Assembly: GCF_000503215.1 (NCBI RefSeq)
Contig: NZ_AYTD01000004.1
Location: 1-64,000 of the forward strand
Origin: Pseudomonas canadensis
GTDB taxonomy: Bacteria; Pseudomonadota; Gammaproteobacteria; Pseudomonadales; Pseudomonadaceae
Length of the DNA: 64,000 bases
Reading direction: 5' to 3'
Position 1 is the stretch's first letter; every line of letters starts with the position of its first letter. The position numbers and the translations under genes were made by a program. The notes under the pieces are model-generated. The model was not told the origin of the DNA. It saw only the letters and a program-made list of their open reading frames with translations, and did not search any database. Of the stretch, positions 36,261 to 45,125 are shown piece after piece.

Positions 36261-37052
36261 TCAAATACCTTTGAATACGCCGGGCCGCTTCTCGATCATC
36301 GCCCGCACGCCTTCCTTGGCATCTTCGCTGTTGAGCAGTTTATCCACCATCGGCGGCAACGCCGCTGCCGCCACGGTTTCGCCTTCCATCCGCGCCAACC
36401 GCGCCGACATCAACGTGGCTTGAACGCCCAGCGGCGCCTGGCGGGCGATGCGGTTGGCCAGTTCGACGGCACGGGGCAGCAGGTCTTCGCTGGCCATTAC
36501 TTCCTGCACCAGGCCCAGGCGCAGGGCGTCATGGGCGTCGAATTCATCGCCGGTCAGCAGCCAGCGCATCGCGTTGCCCCAGCCGGCAATCTGATGAAAG
36601 CGCAGCGTCGCGCCGCCAAACGGAAAGATCCCACGCTGTACTTCCATCTGCGCAAAACGCGTGTTGCTGGCGCAGAGGTTGATGTCCGCGGCCAGCATCA
36701 GCTCTATCCCGATGGTCAGGCAGTAACCCTGGGCCGCGACGATCACCGGTTTGCTCACGCGCGGGCCGGCAAATACGCCCCAGGGATCGCAACCTCCCAA
36801 CGGCGGCTGCCAGCCACCGGCCATCACACCGCTGACATTGGCCAGGTCGAGCCCGGCGGTGAAGTGATCGCCATGGGCAAACACCACCGCGACCCGCGCG
36901 TCGGTATTTCGATCAAATTCGCCATACGCCAGGCTCAGCTCATTGAGCAGGTCCAGGTCGAACGCGTTGCGTTTGGCGACCCGGTCCAGACCCAAAAGCA
37001 AGACATGACCCTGGAGTTCACGGCTGACGCGGCTGCTACTGACTTGATTCAT
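36261..37052 (-). CDS. Enoyl-CoA hydratase/isomerase (crotonase) family protein
   Basis: A 263-residue crotonase-fold protein. The oxyanion-hole segments are KRNAFDLDLLNEL and HGDHFTAGLDL, then AQGYCLTIGIELMLAADINLCA and MEVQRGIFPFGGATLRF. In classic hydratases two glutamates act on water. The first is retained (in MEVQRG); the second position appears to be Arg (AMRWLLTGDEF, where AMEMVLTGD is usual), which is more like isomerases or other crotonases. The CoA substrate is unknown. ATG 37052 (MNQVSSSRVSREL) is the sensible start. Confidence 0.87.
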   Translation of the reverse strand: MNQVSSSRVSRELQGHVLLLGLDRVAKRNAFDLDLLNELSLAYGEFDRNTDARVAVVFAHGDHFTAGLDLANVSGVMAGGWQPPLGGCDPWGVFAGPRVSKPVIVAAQGYCLTIGIELMLAADINLCASNTRFAQMEVQRGIFPFGGATLRFHQIAGWGNAMRWLLTGDEFDAHDALRLGLVQEVMASEDLLPRAVELANRIARQAPLGVQATLMSARLARMEGETVAAAALPPMVDKLLNSEDAKEGVRAMIEKRPGVFKGI

Positions 37053-37474
37053 CGGGTGTGCCCTCGGGCGCGGGAAAAGGTTTCGGACCAAAGGTCTGAG
37101 ATGTCAGGTGAACCGTTTAAGCGTTATGACCAGCAGGGCCGGGCCTTTGAAAAATAGACCTTGCCGGTGTTATCTGCAAAGACTGTGACACAGCGCGGTT
37201 TATCGGTTCTTTCCGATAAAAAAAGCTCCCTTTTTCAGCTATTTCCGGTATAGTGCGCGCCGGCCTTTAACCGGGCCGCGTTTAGGTAGCGCAATTCCCC
37301 GAAGTCAGCTTCGGCTGCACGTCCGCACAGCGGACTCTCCCTTGACGAATCTTTTTCATTCATTCGTTTTCGCAAATCCCCGCCGACAAAGCAGCCAGGG
37401 CGACTCTTGAGTCTCAACACGGCATGCGCAGCTTTGGAGCATGGGTCTTTGCGGATGCACTTAGAGGCAGACCC
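37053..37474. promoter_or_regulatory. Long structured leader and promoter region of deaD
   Basis: 422 bases separate the divergent crotonase and deaD genes. TATAGT at 37249-37254 is a good -10 box; a clear -35 is missing. This would give a leader of about 215 bases. Two perfect hairpins lie inside it: CCGAAG-TCAG-CTTCGG at 37299-37314 and GTCCGC-ACA-GCGGAC at 37321-37335. A further stem, TATCGG-TTCTTT-CCGATA at 37201-37218, is just upstream of the promoter. Long leaders on cold-shock helicase genes often serve temperature or autoregulatory control. Confidence 0.5.
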
Positions 37475-39148
37475 ATGACCCAGGAAACCGGCGGCTTCGC
37501 CGCTTTTAATCTGAACCCGAATATTCTTGCAGCCGTCGCAGCGACTGGCTACGAAGAGCCTTCGGCGATTCAGCAGCAATCGATCCCGATCATCATGGCC
37601 GGTAAGGACATGATTGGCCAGGCGCAAACCGGTACCGGCAAAACTGCCGCGTTCGCTTTGCCAATCCTGCACTGCATCGATCCTGCCAAGCGCGAACCGC
37701 AAGCCCTGATCCTGGCGCCAACCCGTGAGTTGGCGCTGCAAGTAGCAACCGCTTTTGAAACCTACGCCAAGCAAATGCCAGGCGTAACCGTTGTGGCCGT
37801 TTACGGCGGCGCGCCTATGGGCCCACAACTCAAAGCAATCCGTAATGGCGCACAGATCGTTGTTGCCACCCCGGGCCGTCTGTGCGACCACCTGCGTCGT
37901 GACGAGAAAGTCCTGTCGACCGTGAACCACCTGGTTCTGGACGAAGCTGACGAAATGCTGAAGCTGGGCTTCATGGATGACCTGGAGGTCATCTTCAAGG
38001 CACTGCCACCAACCCGTCAAACCGTACTGTTCTCGGCTACCCTGCCACAGTCGATCCGTGCCATCGCCGAGCGTCACCTGCGCGATCCTGAGCACGTGAA
38101 GATCCAGACCAAGACTCAGACCGTTACCGCGATCGAACAGGCTCACCTGTTGGTTCACGCTGACCAGAAGACCTCGGCTGTATTGAGCCTGCTGGAAGTC
38201 GAAGACTTCGACGCCCTGATCATGTTCGTGCGCACCAAGCAAGCGACCCTGGACCTGGCCAGCGCCCTGGAAGCCAAAGGCTACAAAGCCGCTGCGCTGA
38301 ACGGTGACATTGCCCAGAACCAACGTGAGCGCGTGATCGACTCCCTCAAGGATGGCCGTCTGGACATCGTTGTGGCGACCGACGTTGCTGCCCGTGGCCT
38401 TGACGTTCCACGTATCACCCACGTGTTCAACGTTGACATGCCTTACGATCCAGAGTCCTACGTTCACCGTATCGGCCGTACCGGCCGTGCGGGTCGCGAA
38501 GGTCGTGCACTGCTGCTGGTGACTCCACGTGAGCGCCGCATGCTGCAAGTGATCGAGCGTGTAACCGGTCAGAAAGTTGCCGAAGTCCGCCTGCCGGATG
38601 CCCAGGCCGTTCTCGATGCGCGCATCAAGAAACTGACCAACAGCCTGTCGCCGCTGGTGGCTGACGCTGAATCGACCCACGGCGACCTGCTGGACCGCCT
38701 GACCGCCGATATCGGTTGCACCCCGCGTGCCCTGGCTGCAGCCTTGCTGCGTAAAGCCACCAACGGTCAAGCATTGACGCTTGCAGCCATCGAGAAAGAA
38801 CGTCCACTGGTTCCGAACAGCGCGCCACGCGGTGATCGTCCAGAGCGTACTGGCGACCGTCCAGACCGTGGTGATCGTGAGCGTCGCGCTCCGGTGCCAT
38901 TGGCTGAAGGCCGTGCTCGTTGCCGTACCGCGCTGGGCGCGCGTGATGGTATCGCTGCCAAGAACCTGCTGGGCGCTATCCTCAATGAGGGTGGCCTGGC
39001 ACGCGAGGCCATTGGTCGTATCCAAGTCCGTGACAGCTTCTCCCTGGTGGAGCTGCCAGAAGACGGTCTGGAAAAACTGCTGGCCAAGCTGAAAGACACT
39101 CGCGTTGCCGGTAAGCAGCTGAAGCTGCGTCGCTACCGCGAAGATTGA
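37475..39148 (+). CDS. deaD: Cold-shock DEAD-box RNA helicase DeaD/CsdA
   Basis: A 557-residue ATP-dependent RNA helicase. Q motif region (YEEPSAIQQQSIP), Walker A AQTGTGKTAAF, motif Ia PTRELALQV, DEAD box VLDEADEMLKLG, SAT (LFSATLPQ), then the second RecA domain with FVRTKQATLDLA, VATDVAARGLDVPRI and HRIGRTGRAGR. The C-terminal part contains a DbpA-like RNA-binding domain (about 480-557, GARDGIAAKNLLGAILNEGGL) after an Arg/Asp-rich linker. It helps ribosome assembly and mRNA decay at low temperature. ATG 37475 follows GAGG. A terminator follows at 39181. Confidence 0.95.
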   Translation: MTQETGGFAAFNLNPNILAAVAATGYEEPSAIQQQSIPIIMAGKDMIGQAQTGTGKTAAFALPILHCIDPAKREPQALILAPTRELALQVATAFETYAKQMPGVTVVAVYGGAPMGPQLKAIRNGAQIVVATPGRLCDHLRRDEKVLSTVNHLVLDEADEMLKLGFMDDLEVIFKALPPTRQTVLFSATLPQSIRAIAERHLRDPEHVKIQTKTQTVTAIEQAHLLVHADQKTSAVLSLLEVEDFDALIMFVRTKQATLDLASALEAKGYKAAALNGDIAQNQRERVIDSLKDGRLDIVVATDVAARGLDVPRITHVFNVDMPYDPESYVHRIGRTGRAGREGRALLLVTPRERRMLQVIERVTGQKVAEVRLPDAQAVLDARIKKLTNSLSPLVADAESTHGDLLDRLTADIGCTPRALAAALLRKATNGQALTLAAIEKERPLVPNSAPRGDRPERTGDRPDRGDRERRAPVPLAEGRARCRTALGARDGIAAKNLLGAILNEGGLAREAIGRIQVRDSFSLVELPEDGLEKLLAKLKDTRVAGKQLKLRRYRED

Positions 39149-39180
39149 TCTGCCCTTGGGCTGATTGATCGCAAGTAAAA

Positions 39181-39209
39181 AATCCCCGACTGGTTCGGGG
39201 ATTTTTTTT
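39181..39209 (+). terminator. Rho-independent terminator of deaD
   Basis: AATCCCCGA-CTGGT-TCGGGGATT stem-loop followed by a run of eight T, 32 bases after the deaD stop. Confidence 0.92.
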
Positions 39210-39383
39210 GGCTGGCGTTCGGTAGGCGCGCAAGGGCTGCTCACGTGGTGGGGTAGCGCTTCATATGAGGCGTACTCTGGTGACGCAGTTCAGAAAGGTC
39301 GGTTTTCGTTGTCAGGTAATGATCAAATCAGGTTTAAGTAAATTCCGAGCGCATGAGTGACCTGTCTGACAGTCTGCTTGTAA

Positions 39384-39417
39384 GTGAGTCACTACTGTTG
39401 ATTGATTATTGACTCAC
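39384..39417. promoter_or_regulatory. Perfect inverted repeat upstream of the orphan gene
   Basis: GTGAGTCA at 39384-39391 is repeated as TGACTCAC at 39410-39417, with 18 bases between. It lies 21 bases before the proposed ATG at 39439, so it would fall in the leader or over the promoter: an operator, or a hairpin hiding the ribosome-binding site. No regulator is encoded next to it. Confidence 0.4.
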
Positions 39418-39438
39418 TGGAAAGAGGCTGCAGCTGTT

Positions 39439-40458
39439 ATGCGCATTGATTACACACTCCGTCCCCCATCAAGAATGCCTGAGCCTGATATTCATCCTCC
39501 CGTGCAACCGTCCATTAATAGGAAGGACGAGCCACGTGTTGATCACTTCCAAGAAGATGAAAATAGTCTTCCGTCGTCAGGGAGGGCTAGCCTATTGAGT
39601 GATGCACTAGTGCGTCTGAAAAAAGAAACCAGCCCAGGCGCTGTACCATCATCGATCACGAGCCATAACTCAGCGCTTGATAAGGTGAGCGATCCAAAAC
39701 TCGAAATCAAGAAAGAAGCCACAGCACCGAATGGGCTGTATGGTGTGAGTTACTCACTTCCCGCACCATCCCCTGGGTTAAACAACATTACGTTTCCAAT
39801 GAGTATTGATGAAGGTCTTCAAAGAAAAACAGGCAAGGATGCGGGTATTTATTACGCGATGATGTTTGGACTCAATGACGACAGTGGTAAGCCTCTCGGC
39901 CGTGGCTATATAGGGCTGCAGCCACGTGGGGACGGCAAAGCGTTGGTGGTGTTTTCTGGACACGGTCCGCATTTCAAAGCGCCACAGGGTCGCGCTGAGT
40001 TTGATGGGGAAAAGGGTGCCAGCAATAGCACATTGGTCGATTTCAAGTTTGGGCATAAGTATAATCTGACGATAGTGCGAGACCTTGAAGATCCCCAGAA
40101 GTTGAGCGCTTATATCCAGGATGTCACGGATCCGAATAATCCGGGTCCCAAACAGCACGTCAAAGATCTTTATGTCGACAGAAAGGTTGCGCTGGCCGGT
40201 AGAGACACTGGGTTTGTCGAACACTATGGCGCAAAGATAAACAAAAGTTCACAGATTGCTCCAACGACCGGCAGTTTTTCAGCGCCCTTTACTACAGATG
40301 ATAAGGGCGCTGTTAAAGTGGGCGAAATCAACAGTAGCGGTTTATACGGTAGGTATAAGAACTCGATAGTAGGTACCCAGCAGATTACCAAAGACTCGGG
40401 TGTAGGAAAGGAAATCCACTTCTCCTTAAAAGGAGTGGGTTATGAGAAGAAGGCCTAG
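39439..40458 (+). CDS. Unrecognised 339-residue protein, AT-richer than its neighbours
   Basis: I do not recognise this protein. Residues about 1-110 are polar, rich in Pro, Ser, Lys and charged residues and probably disordered (MRIDYTLRPPSRMPEPDIH). About 115-339 reads as a beta-rich globular domain (GVSYSLPAPSPGLNNITFP, YYAMMFGLNDDSGKPLGRGY, IGLQPRGDGKALVVFSGHGP), loosely reminiscent of DUF3472-type domains. There is no signal peptide or TM helix. One 60-base stretch I counted (39661-39720) has only 27 G/C, low for this window. ATG 39439 follows GAGG by 11 bases. A disordered N-terminus plus compact C-domain in a recently acquired gene fits a secreted effector, but no hrp box or secretion gene is visible. 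Confidence 0.7.
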   Translation: MRIDYTLRPPSRMPEPDIHPPVQPSINRKDEPRVDHFQEDENSLPSSGRASLLSDALVRLKKETSPGAVPSSITSHNSALDKVSDPKLEIKKEATAPNGLYGVSYSLPAPSPGLNNITFPMSIDEGLQRKTGKDAGIYYAMMFGLNDDSGKPLGRGYIGLQPRGDGKALVVFSGHGPHFKAPQGRAEFDGEKGASNSTLVDFKFGHKYNLTIVRDLEDPQKLSAYIQDVTDPNNPGPKQHVKDLYVDRKVALAGRDTGFVEHYGAKINKSSQIAPTTGSFSAPFTTDDKGAVKVGEINSSGLYGRYKNSIVGTQQITKDSGVGKEIHFSLKGVGYEKKA

Positions 40459-40537
40459 GCCGCGGACTGGGTAGTTGCCGGGCTAGCGCATTAGTGCCTA
40501 TCACCTGCGGACTGTCCCATTCCTGCGATGGGCGCTG

Positions 40538-41305
40538 TTAGCCGAAGCGGTAGATATCCATGCCTAGCGCGCCCAGGGTGAAACCTTGGTGCGCGATGCT
40601 GAAATCACCACCGGCGCCACGTGCAAAGTACAACGGCAACAGGTGCTCATCACTGGGATGGTTGCGCACGGCATTCGGCGCCTGGCGGCGGTAGTCGTGC
40701 AGCGCCTTTTCATCGTCGGCGGCCAGCTTATCGACCACCCAGTCCCGGAAGTCTCGCGCCCAAGGCTCGATGCTCTCGGGCCCCGCACGCCAGTCCAGCT
40801 CGCCCAGGTTGTGGGTGATGCTGCCTGAGCCGATCAGAAGCACGTCATGCTCGCGCAGGCTGGCAAGGGCGTGCCCGACGCGGGTCTGCAGGGCAGGGCC
40901 CATGCTACTGGGCAACGACACCTGCACCACCGGGATATTCGCCGCCGGGTACATCAGCGACAGCGGCACCCAGGTGCCATGGTCGAAGGGGCGACGGTCA
41001 TCAGTGCGTGCATTCAAGCCGTCGGCCTTCAACAACTCGACAATTTCAGCGGCCAGTCGCGGGTCACCCGGTGCCGGGTACTGCACGGCAAACAACTCGC
41101 GGGGGAAGCCGCCGAAGTCGTGCCAGGTTTCGGGCGCGGCGCTGCCGCTGACCAGGAGTTCGTGACTTTCCCAGTGTGCCGACACCACCACGATTGCCTT
41201 CGGGCGTGGCATCTCGGCAGCGAGTCGCTGGAGGGCCGGGCCGCTGGCGCCGGGTTGCAGGGCAAGCATGGGCGAGCCGTGGGAGATAAACAGGCTGGGG
41301 AGCAT
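40538..41305 (-). CDS. ygiD: 4,5-DOPA dioxygenase-like extradiol dioxygenase YgiD
   Basis: A 255-residue class III extradiol ring-cleavage dioxygenase of the DODA/YgiD family. Metal-binding histidines are seen in LFISHGSPML, VVVSAHWESHE, and the segment GSGSITHNLGEL; FDHGTWVPLSLMYP and SDEHLLPLYFARGA are further family marks. E. coli YgiD cleaves L-DOPA at the 4,5 position; the natural substrate in Pseudomonas is unknown. AGGA lies seven bases before the ATG. It is divergent from tpm. Confidence 0.93.
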   Translation of the reverse strand: MLPSLFISHGSPMLALQPGASGPALQRLAAEMPRPKAIVVVSAHWESHELLVSGSAAPETWHDFGGFPRELFAVQYPAPGDPRLAAEIVELLKADGLNARTDDRRPFDHGTWVPLSLMYPAANIPVVQVSLPSSMGPALQTRVGHALASLREHDVLLIGSGSITHNLGELDWRAGPESIEPWARDFRDWVVDKLAADDEKALHDYRRQAPNAVRNHPSDEHLLPLYFARGAGGDFSIAHQGFTLGALGMDIYRFG

Positions 41306-41407
41306 AAGGGGGTCCTGAGCGTTAACATGGGCCCATCTTCAGTCAGATCATTGATCTAAATCTAATATAAGTTTTAGTACCATTTGATCGAATTTTATGG
41401 AGGATCT

Positions 41408-42064
41408 ATGGAGCCTGAGTTTTGGCAGGAACGCTGGGCACGCAATCAGATCGGCTTTCATTTGTCCGAGTTCAACCCTTACCTGCAACGACATTGGCCG
41501 CAACTGGCGGTTGCTGAGGGCTCCAAGGTGCTGGTGCCCTTGTGTGGCAAGAGCCTGGACCTGGTGTGGCTGGCCAGTCATGGGCTGCGGGTTATGGGTG
41601 TGGAACTGTCAGAGCAGGCCGTCGAGGCGTTTTTCAGCGAGCAGAACCTCGTGCCACGTATCACTCGGCGAAGTGCCTTTACGGTGTATCAGGCTGATTT
41701 GATCGAAGTGTGGTGCGGCGACTTCTTCGCCCTGGATGCCGAAGCTTTGGTGGGTTGCGCCGCGTTGTATGACCGCGCCGCCCTGATCGCCTTGCCACCG
41801 CTGATGCGGGCGCAGTACGCCGAGCATTTGAGCCGCCTGCTGCCGTCGGGTTGCCAGGGGCTGCTGATCACCCTTGATTACGATCAGACGCAAAAGGCCG
41901 GGCCACCGTTTGCAGTGACTGATGATGAGGTGAAGGTGTTGTTCGGTTCGGACTGGACCTTGCGGGCGCTGCAAGAGCAAGACGTCTTGGAGGAGAGCTG
42001 GAAGTTTGTGCAGGAGGGTGTCACGCGGCTCGATGAGCGGGTTTATCGGCTGACCAAGGCCTAA
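41408..42064 (+). CDS. tpm: Thiopurine S-methyltransferase
   Basis: A 218-residue SAM-dependent methyltransferase. N-terminus [19 protein letters not shown] is the Tpm signature; motif I appears as [19 protein letters not shown], then [15 protein letters not shown]. In pseudomonads Tpm methylates tellurite and selenite oxyanions and can detoxify the plant/algal thiocarboxylate-containing metabolite thiotropocin-like compounds as well as thiopurines. ATG 41408 follows GGAGG. The tpm-htpX-alaA-msrB order is conserved in Pseudomonas. A bidirectional terminator separates it from htpX. Confidence 0.95.
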   Translation: MEPEFWQERWARNQIGFHLSEFNPYLQRHWPQLAVAEGSKVLVPLCGKSLDLVWLASHGLRVMGVELSEQAVEAFFSEQNLVPRITRRSAFTVYQADLIEVWCGDFFALDAEALVGCAALYDRAALIALPPLMRAQYAEHLSRLLPSGCQGLLITLDYDQTQKAGPPFAVTDDEVKVLFGSDWTLRALQEQDVLEESWKFVQEGVTRLDERVYRLTKA

Positions 42065-42075
42065 ATTGTGTCCAC

Positions 42076-42107
42076 AAAAAAGGGGCGATCCAATCGCCCC
42101 TTTTTTT
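42076..42107. terminator. Bidirectional terminator between tpm and htpX
   Basis: AAAAAAGGGGCGAT-CCA-ATCGCCCCTTTTTTT, with A and T runs on the two sides, lies between convergent stop codons. Confidence 0.93.
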
Positions 42108-42120
42108 GCCTTGCGGGTTA

Positions 42121-43008
42121 TCAGCCCATGCGACGCAGTGCGTCGATACGCTCTTCCAGCGGTGGGTGGCTCATGAACAGGCGAGCCATGCCCTGCTTGA
42201 TGCCGCCGTTGATGCCGAAGGCGGTCAGGCTGTCCGGCATGTGCACCGGCAGGCCTTGCTCGGAGCGCAGGTGTTGCAGCGCCGCGATCATCGCCCCGGT
42301 ACCGGCCAGGCGGGCACCGGCTTCATCTGCACGGAACTCTCTCTTGCGAGAGAACCACATAGTGATTGCACTGGCCAGGAAGCCCAGCACCAACTCGGCG
42401 AAGATGGTCGCCACGAAGTAGGCAATACCGCGTCCACCTTCGTTCTTGAAGATCACTTTATCGACAAAGTTGCCGATGATCCGCGCAAAGAACATCACGA
42501 AGGTGTTCACCACGCCTTGTACCAAGGCCAGGGTGACCATGTCACCGTTGGCCACGTGGCCGATCTCGTGGGCCAGCACGGCCTTCACTTCATCGTACGA
42601 GAAGCGTTCCAGCATGCCCTGGCTCACCGCAACGAGCGCGTCGTTCTTGTTCCAGCCGGTGGCAAAGGCGTTGGCTTCATAAGCCGGGAAGATCCCGACT
42701 TCAGGCATTTTAATGCCGGCTTGGCGGGATAGCTCCTCGACGGTCTGCAGCAACCATTGTTCATGCCGGGTACGGGGTTGGGTGATCACCTGGGTGCTGG
42801 TGCTCATCTTCGCCATCCACTTGGAGATGAACAGCGAGAACAGCGAGCCGGCAAAACCAAAGACCGCACAGAAAACCAGCAGCTGATTGAGGTTCAGGTC
42901 AACCCCGTTGGCCGCCATGAACCCATTGAAGCCGAAAAGGCTCAAGGTGATGCTGGCAATCAGCACGACCGCAAGGTTAGTGGCCAAGAACAGCAGGATG
43001 CGCATCAT
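42121..43008 (-). CDS. htpX: Membrane zinc metalloprotease HtpX
   Basis: A 295-residue M48 protease of the inner membrane that degrades misfolded membrane proteins together with FtsH. Two N-terminal TM helices (about 5-25 and 38-58), the zinc motif HEIGH within [14 protein letters not shown] near residue 140, two further TM segments (about 155-215), and the downstream glutamate zinc ligand in [12 protein letters not shown]. The start [15 protein letters not shown] matches the family and follows GAGGAG. In E. coli it is under Cpx stress control; no Cpx box is evident by eye here. Confidence 0.96.
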   Translation of the reverse strand: MMRILLFLATNLAVVLIASITLSLFGFNGFMAANGVDLNLNQLLVFCAVFGFAGSLFSLFISKWMAKMSTSTQVITQPRTRHEQWLLQTVEELSRQAGIKMPEVGIFPAYEANAFATGWNKNDALVAVSQGMLERFSYDEVKAVLAHEIGHVANGDMVTLALVQGVVNTFVMFFARIIGNFVDKVIFKNEGGRGIAYFVATIFAELVLGFLASAITMWFSRKREFRADEAGARLAGTGAMIAALQHLRSEQGLPVHMPDSLTAFGINGGIKQGMARLFMSHPPLEERIDALRRMG

Positions 43009-43312
43009 GGTTGTAGAATTCTCCTCATGCTTAATATGTCGCGTACTGCGGGGTATATAAGGTGCGGCATGGGGTGATTCAACCGAGCGACTATTTCAAA
43101 CTGTGTCCTACAGCCTGAATGTAGAGCCTTGAAGGGCATTTCCGATAGGGAAAACAGGGCTGAATCGGTTCGCCGGTACCTCGCTGTCCCGTGAATACAG
43201 GGGGTCGCTGGCGTTTTCAGTCACGGCGAAGGGCCTGTACGGGGAAAAGCCAAAGAAGTGTTGCTAGATACTCGCTGTACGACCGATTGTCGGCCGTACA
43301 GCGTCGTTCGCG
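43009..43312. other. 304-base intergenic region between htpX and alaA
   Basis: No ORF. It carries the htpX promoter and, at 43273-43303, a 31-base hairpin (CGCTGTACGACCGA / TCGGCCGTACAGCG, one G-U wobble, loop TTG) ten bases after the alaA stop codon on the minus strand. The hairpin lacks a T run, so it is a weak or factor-dependent terminator or an RNA-stabilising element. No other structure stands out. Confidence 0.6.
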
Positions 43313-44524
43313 TTACTGGCGATAGGACTTGAGGAAGTTGCCGATGCGACCAATGGCCATGTCCAGGTCATCCACGCGTGGCAATGTCACTACACGGAAG
43401 TGATCTGGCCACGGCCAGTTGAACGCCGTGCCTTGCACCACCAGCAGCTTTTCCGACAGCAGCAGGTCGAGCACGAATTTCTCATCGTTGAGGATCGGAC
43501 ACACTTTTGGGTCGATCCGCGGAAAGGCATACAACGCACCCATGGGTTTCACGCAGCTCACGCCGGGAATGGCGTTGAGCAGTTCCCAGGTGCGATTGCG
43601 CTGTTCCAGCAAGCGGCCTTGAGGCAGGACCAGGTCATTGATGCTCTGGTAGCCGCCCAAGGCGGTCTGGATCGCGTGCTGGCTCGGCACGTTGGCACAC
43701 AGGCGCATGTTGGCCAGCATGTCGATGCCTTCGATGTAGCTCTGGGCGTTGTGTTTGGGACCAGAGATTGCGATCCAGCCCGAACGGAAACCCGCCACGC
43801 GGTAGGACTTGGACAGGCCGTTGAAGGTCAGGCACAGCAGATCCGGCGCCAGGGAGGCGGTGCACACGTGCACGGCGTCGTCGTAAAGGATCTTGTCGTA
43901 GATCTCGTCGGAGAACACCACCAGGTTGTGCTGGCGCGCCAGTTCCAGCATGCCCAGCAGGACTTCCTTGGAATACACCGCGCCGGTCGGGTTGTTCGGG
44001 TTGATGATCACCAGGGCCTTGGTGTTCGGGGTGATCTTGGCCTTGATGTCGGCCAGGTCCGGGAACCAGTCCGCGCCTTCGTCACACAGGTAGTGCACCG
44101 GGTGGCCGCCGGCCAGGGTCACGGCGGCGGTCCATAACGGGTAATCCGGCGCCGGCACCAGCACTTCGTCGCCATTGTTGAGCAGGGCCTGCATGGACAT
44201 CACGATCAGCTCGGACACGCCATTGCCCAGGTAGATGTCTTCGATGCCGACACCTTCGACCTGCTTTTGCTGGTAGTACTGCATCACCGCCTTGCGCGCG
44301 CTGAACAGGCCTTTGGAGTCGCTGTAGCCCTGGGCGGTGGGCAGGTTGCGGATCACGTCCTGGAGGATTTCGTCCGGCGCTTCGAAACCAAAGGGCGCCG
44401 GGTTGCCGATGTTCAGCTTGAGGATGCGATGGCCTTCCTCTTCCAGGCGTTTGGCGTGCTTGAGCACTGGGCCGCGAATGTCGTAGCAGACGTTGGCGAG
44501 CTTGTTCGATTTGCTGACCTGCAT
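43313..44524 (-). CDS. alaA: Alanine aminotransferase (AlaA-type, PLP-dependent)
   Basis: A 403-residue class I aminotransferase. The substrate arm LNIGNPAPFGFEAPDEI is characteristic of AlaA/YfbQ. PLP-site features: GNGVSELIVMSMQALL, INPNNPTGAVY, FSDEIYDKI, and FNGLSKSYRVAGFRSGW, where the lysine in LSKSY is the Schiff-base residue. It makes alanine from pyruvate with glutamate. The real start is ATG 44524 (MQVSKSNKLANVCYD); the frame upstream to 44845 overlaps the divergent msrB. The gap to msrB is 202 bases. Confidence 0.95.
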   Translation of the reverse strand: MQVSKSNKLANVCYDIRGPVLKHAKRLEEEGHRILKLNIGNPAPFGFEAPDEILQDVIRNLPTAQGYSDSKGLFSARKAVMQYYQQKQVEGVGIEDIYLGNGVSELIVMSMQALLNNGDEVLVPAPDYPLWTAAVTLAGGHPVHYLCDEGADWFPDLADIKAKITPNTKALVIINPNNPTGAVYSKEVLLGMLELARQHNLVVFSDEIYDKILYDDAVHVCTASLAPDLLCLTFNGLSKSYRVAGFRSGWIAISGPKHNAQSYIEGIDMLANMRLCANVPSQHAIQTALGGYQSINDLVLPQGRLLEQRNRTWELLNAIPGVSCVKPMGALYAFPRIDPKVCPILNDEKFVLDLLLSEKLLVVQGTAFNWPWPDHFRVVTLPRVDDLDMAIGRIGNFLKSYRQ

Positions 44525-44726
44525 GGCGATGTGATCCTGAAAATGAACGATCCAGACGGTGGGGACACTACCGTACTGCGAATCCTGCGGGGCCCGCACC
44601 CATAAATACGTTTGAATGCCGGTAGCGCGGGTGCCAGACTGGCGTTTTGAAGAGGCGCAATCATACGTGCCGCCTGATCCATGGAAAAGACACAGATCAG
44701 GCTTTTTCAGTTGCCGAGGTGTACCG

Positions 44727-45119
44727 ATGGAAAAGTTGCAGAAAACCGTTGATGAGTGGAAGGCGATGCTCGATCCAGAGCAGTACAACGTATGCCGTCT
44801 CAAGGGCACCGAGCGTCCTTTCAGCGGCAAGTACAATGCCACCAAGACCGACGGTGTGTATCACTGCATCTGCTGCAATGAGCCACTGTTCGATTCGGCT
44901 ACCAAGTTTGACTCCGGCTGTGGCTGGCCGAGCTTCTACGCGCCGATCGCCGACAGCGCGATGATCGAGATCCGTGACGTCAGCCACGGCATGATCCGCA
45001 CCGAAGTGACCTGCGCCAAATGCGATGCTCACTTGGGGCACGTGTTCCCGGATGGTCCGCCGCCGACCGGCCTGCGTTACTGCATCAACTCGGTGTGCCT
45101 GGACCTCGTTCCGCGATAA
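44727..45119 (+). CDS. msrB: Peptide methionine (R)-S-oxide reductase MsrB
   Basis: A 130-residue MsrB that repairs the R isomer of methionine sulfoxide in proteins. Zinc cysteines are Cys47/Cys50 (CICC) and Cys96/Cys99 (CAKC). The catalytic Cys119 is in LRYCINSV, and GCGWPSF with Cys65 supplies the recycling thiol, so the enzyme should use thioredoxin. GAGG precedes the ATG. It is followed by a perfect hairpin at 45126 and then gpx-ospR, forming part of an oxidative-repair block. Confidence 0.96.
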   Translation: MEKLQKTVDEWKAMLDPEQYNVCRLKGTERPFSGKYNATKTDGVYHCICCNEPLFDSATKFDSGCGWPSFYAPIADSAMIEIRDVSHGMIRTEVTCAKCDAHLGHVFPDGPPPTGLRYCINSVCLDLVPR

Positions 45120-45125
45120 ACATAT

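Noticed and set aside
37201..37218. TATCGG hairpin followed by an A run, considered as a terminator
   Set aside because: The A run follows the stem on the plus strand and no T run follows on the minus strand, so neither strand has terminator polarity.
37235..39244. 669-codon open frame antisense to deaD
   Set aside because: It lies wholly over a well-supported helicase gene, has no ribosome-binding site, and its product is a low-complexity Gln/His/Val-rich sequence typical of antisense frames over high-G+C coding DNA.
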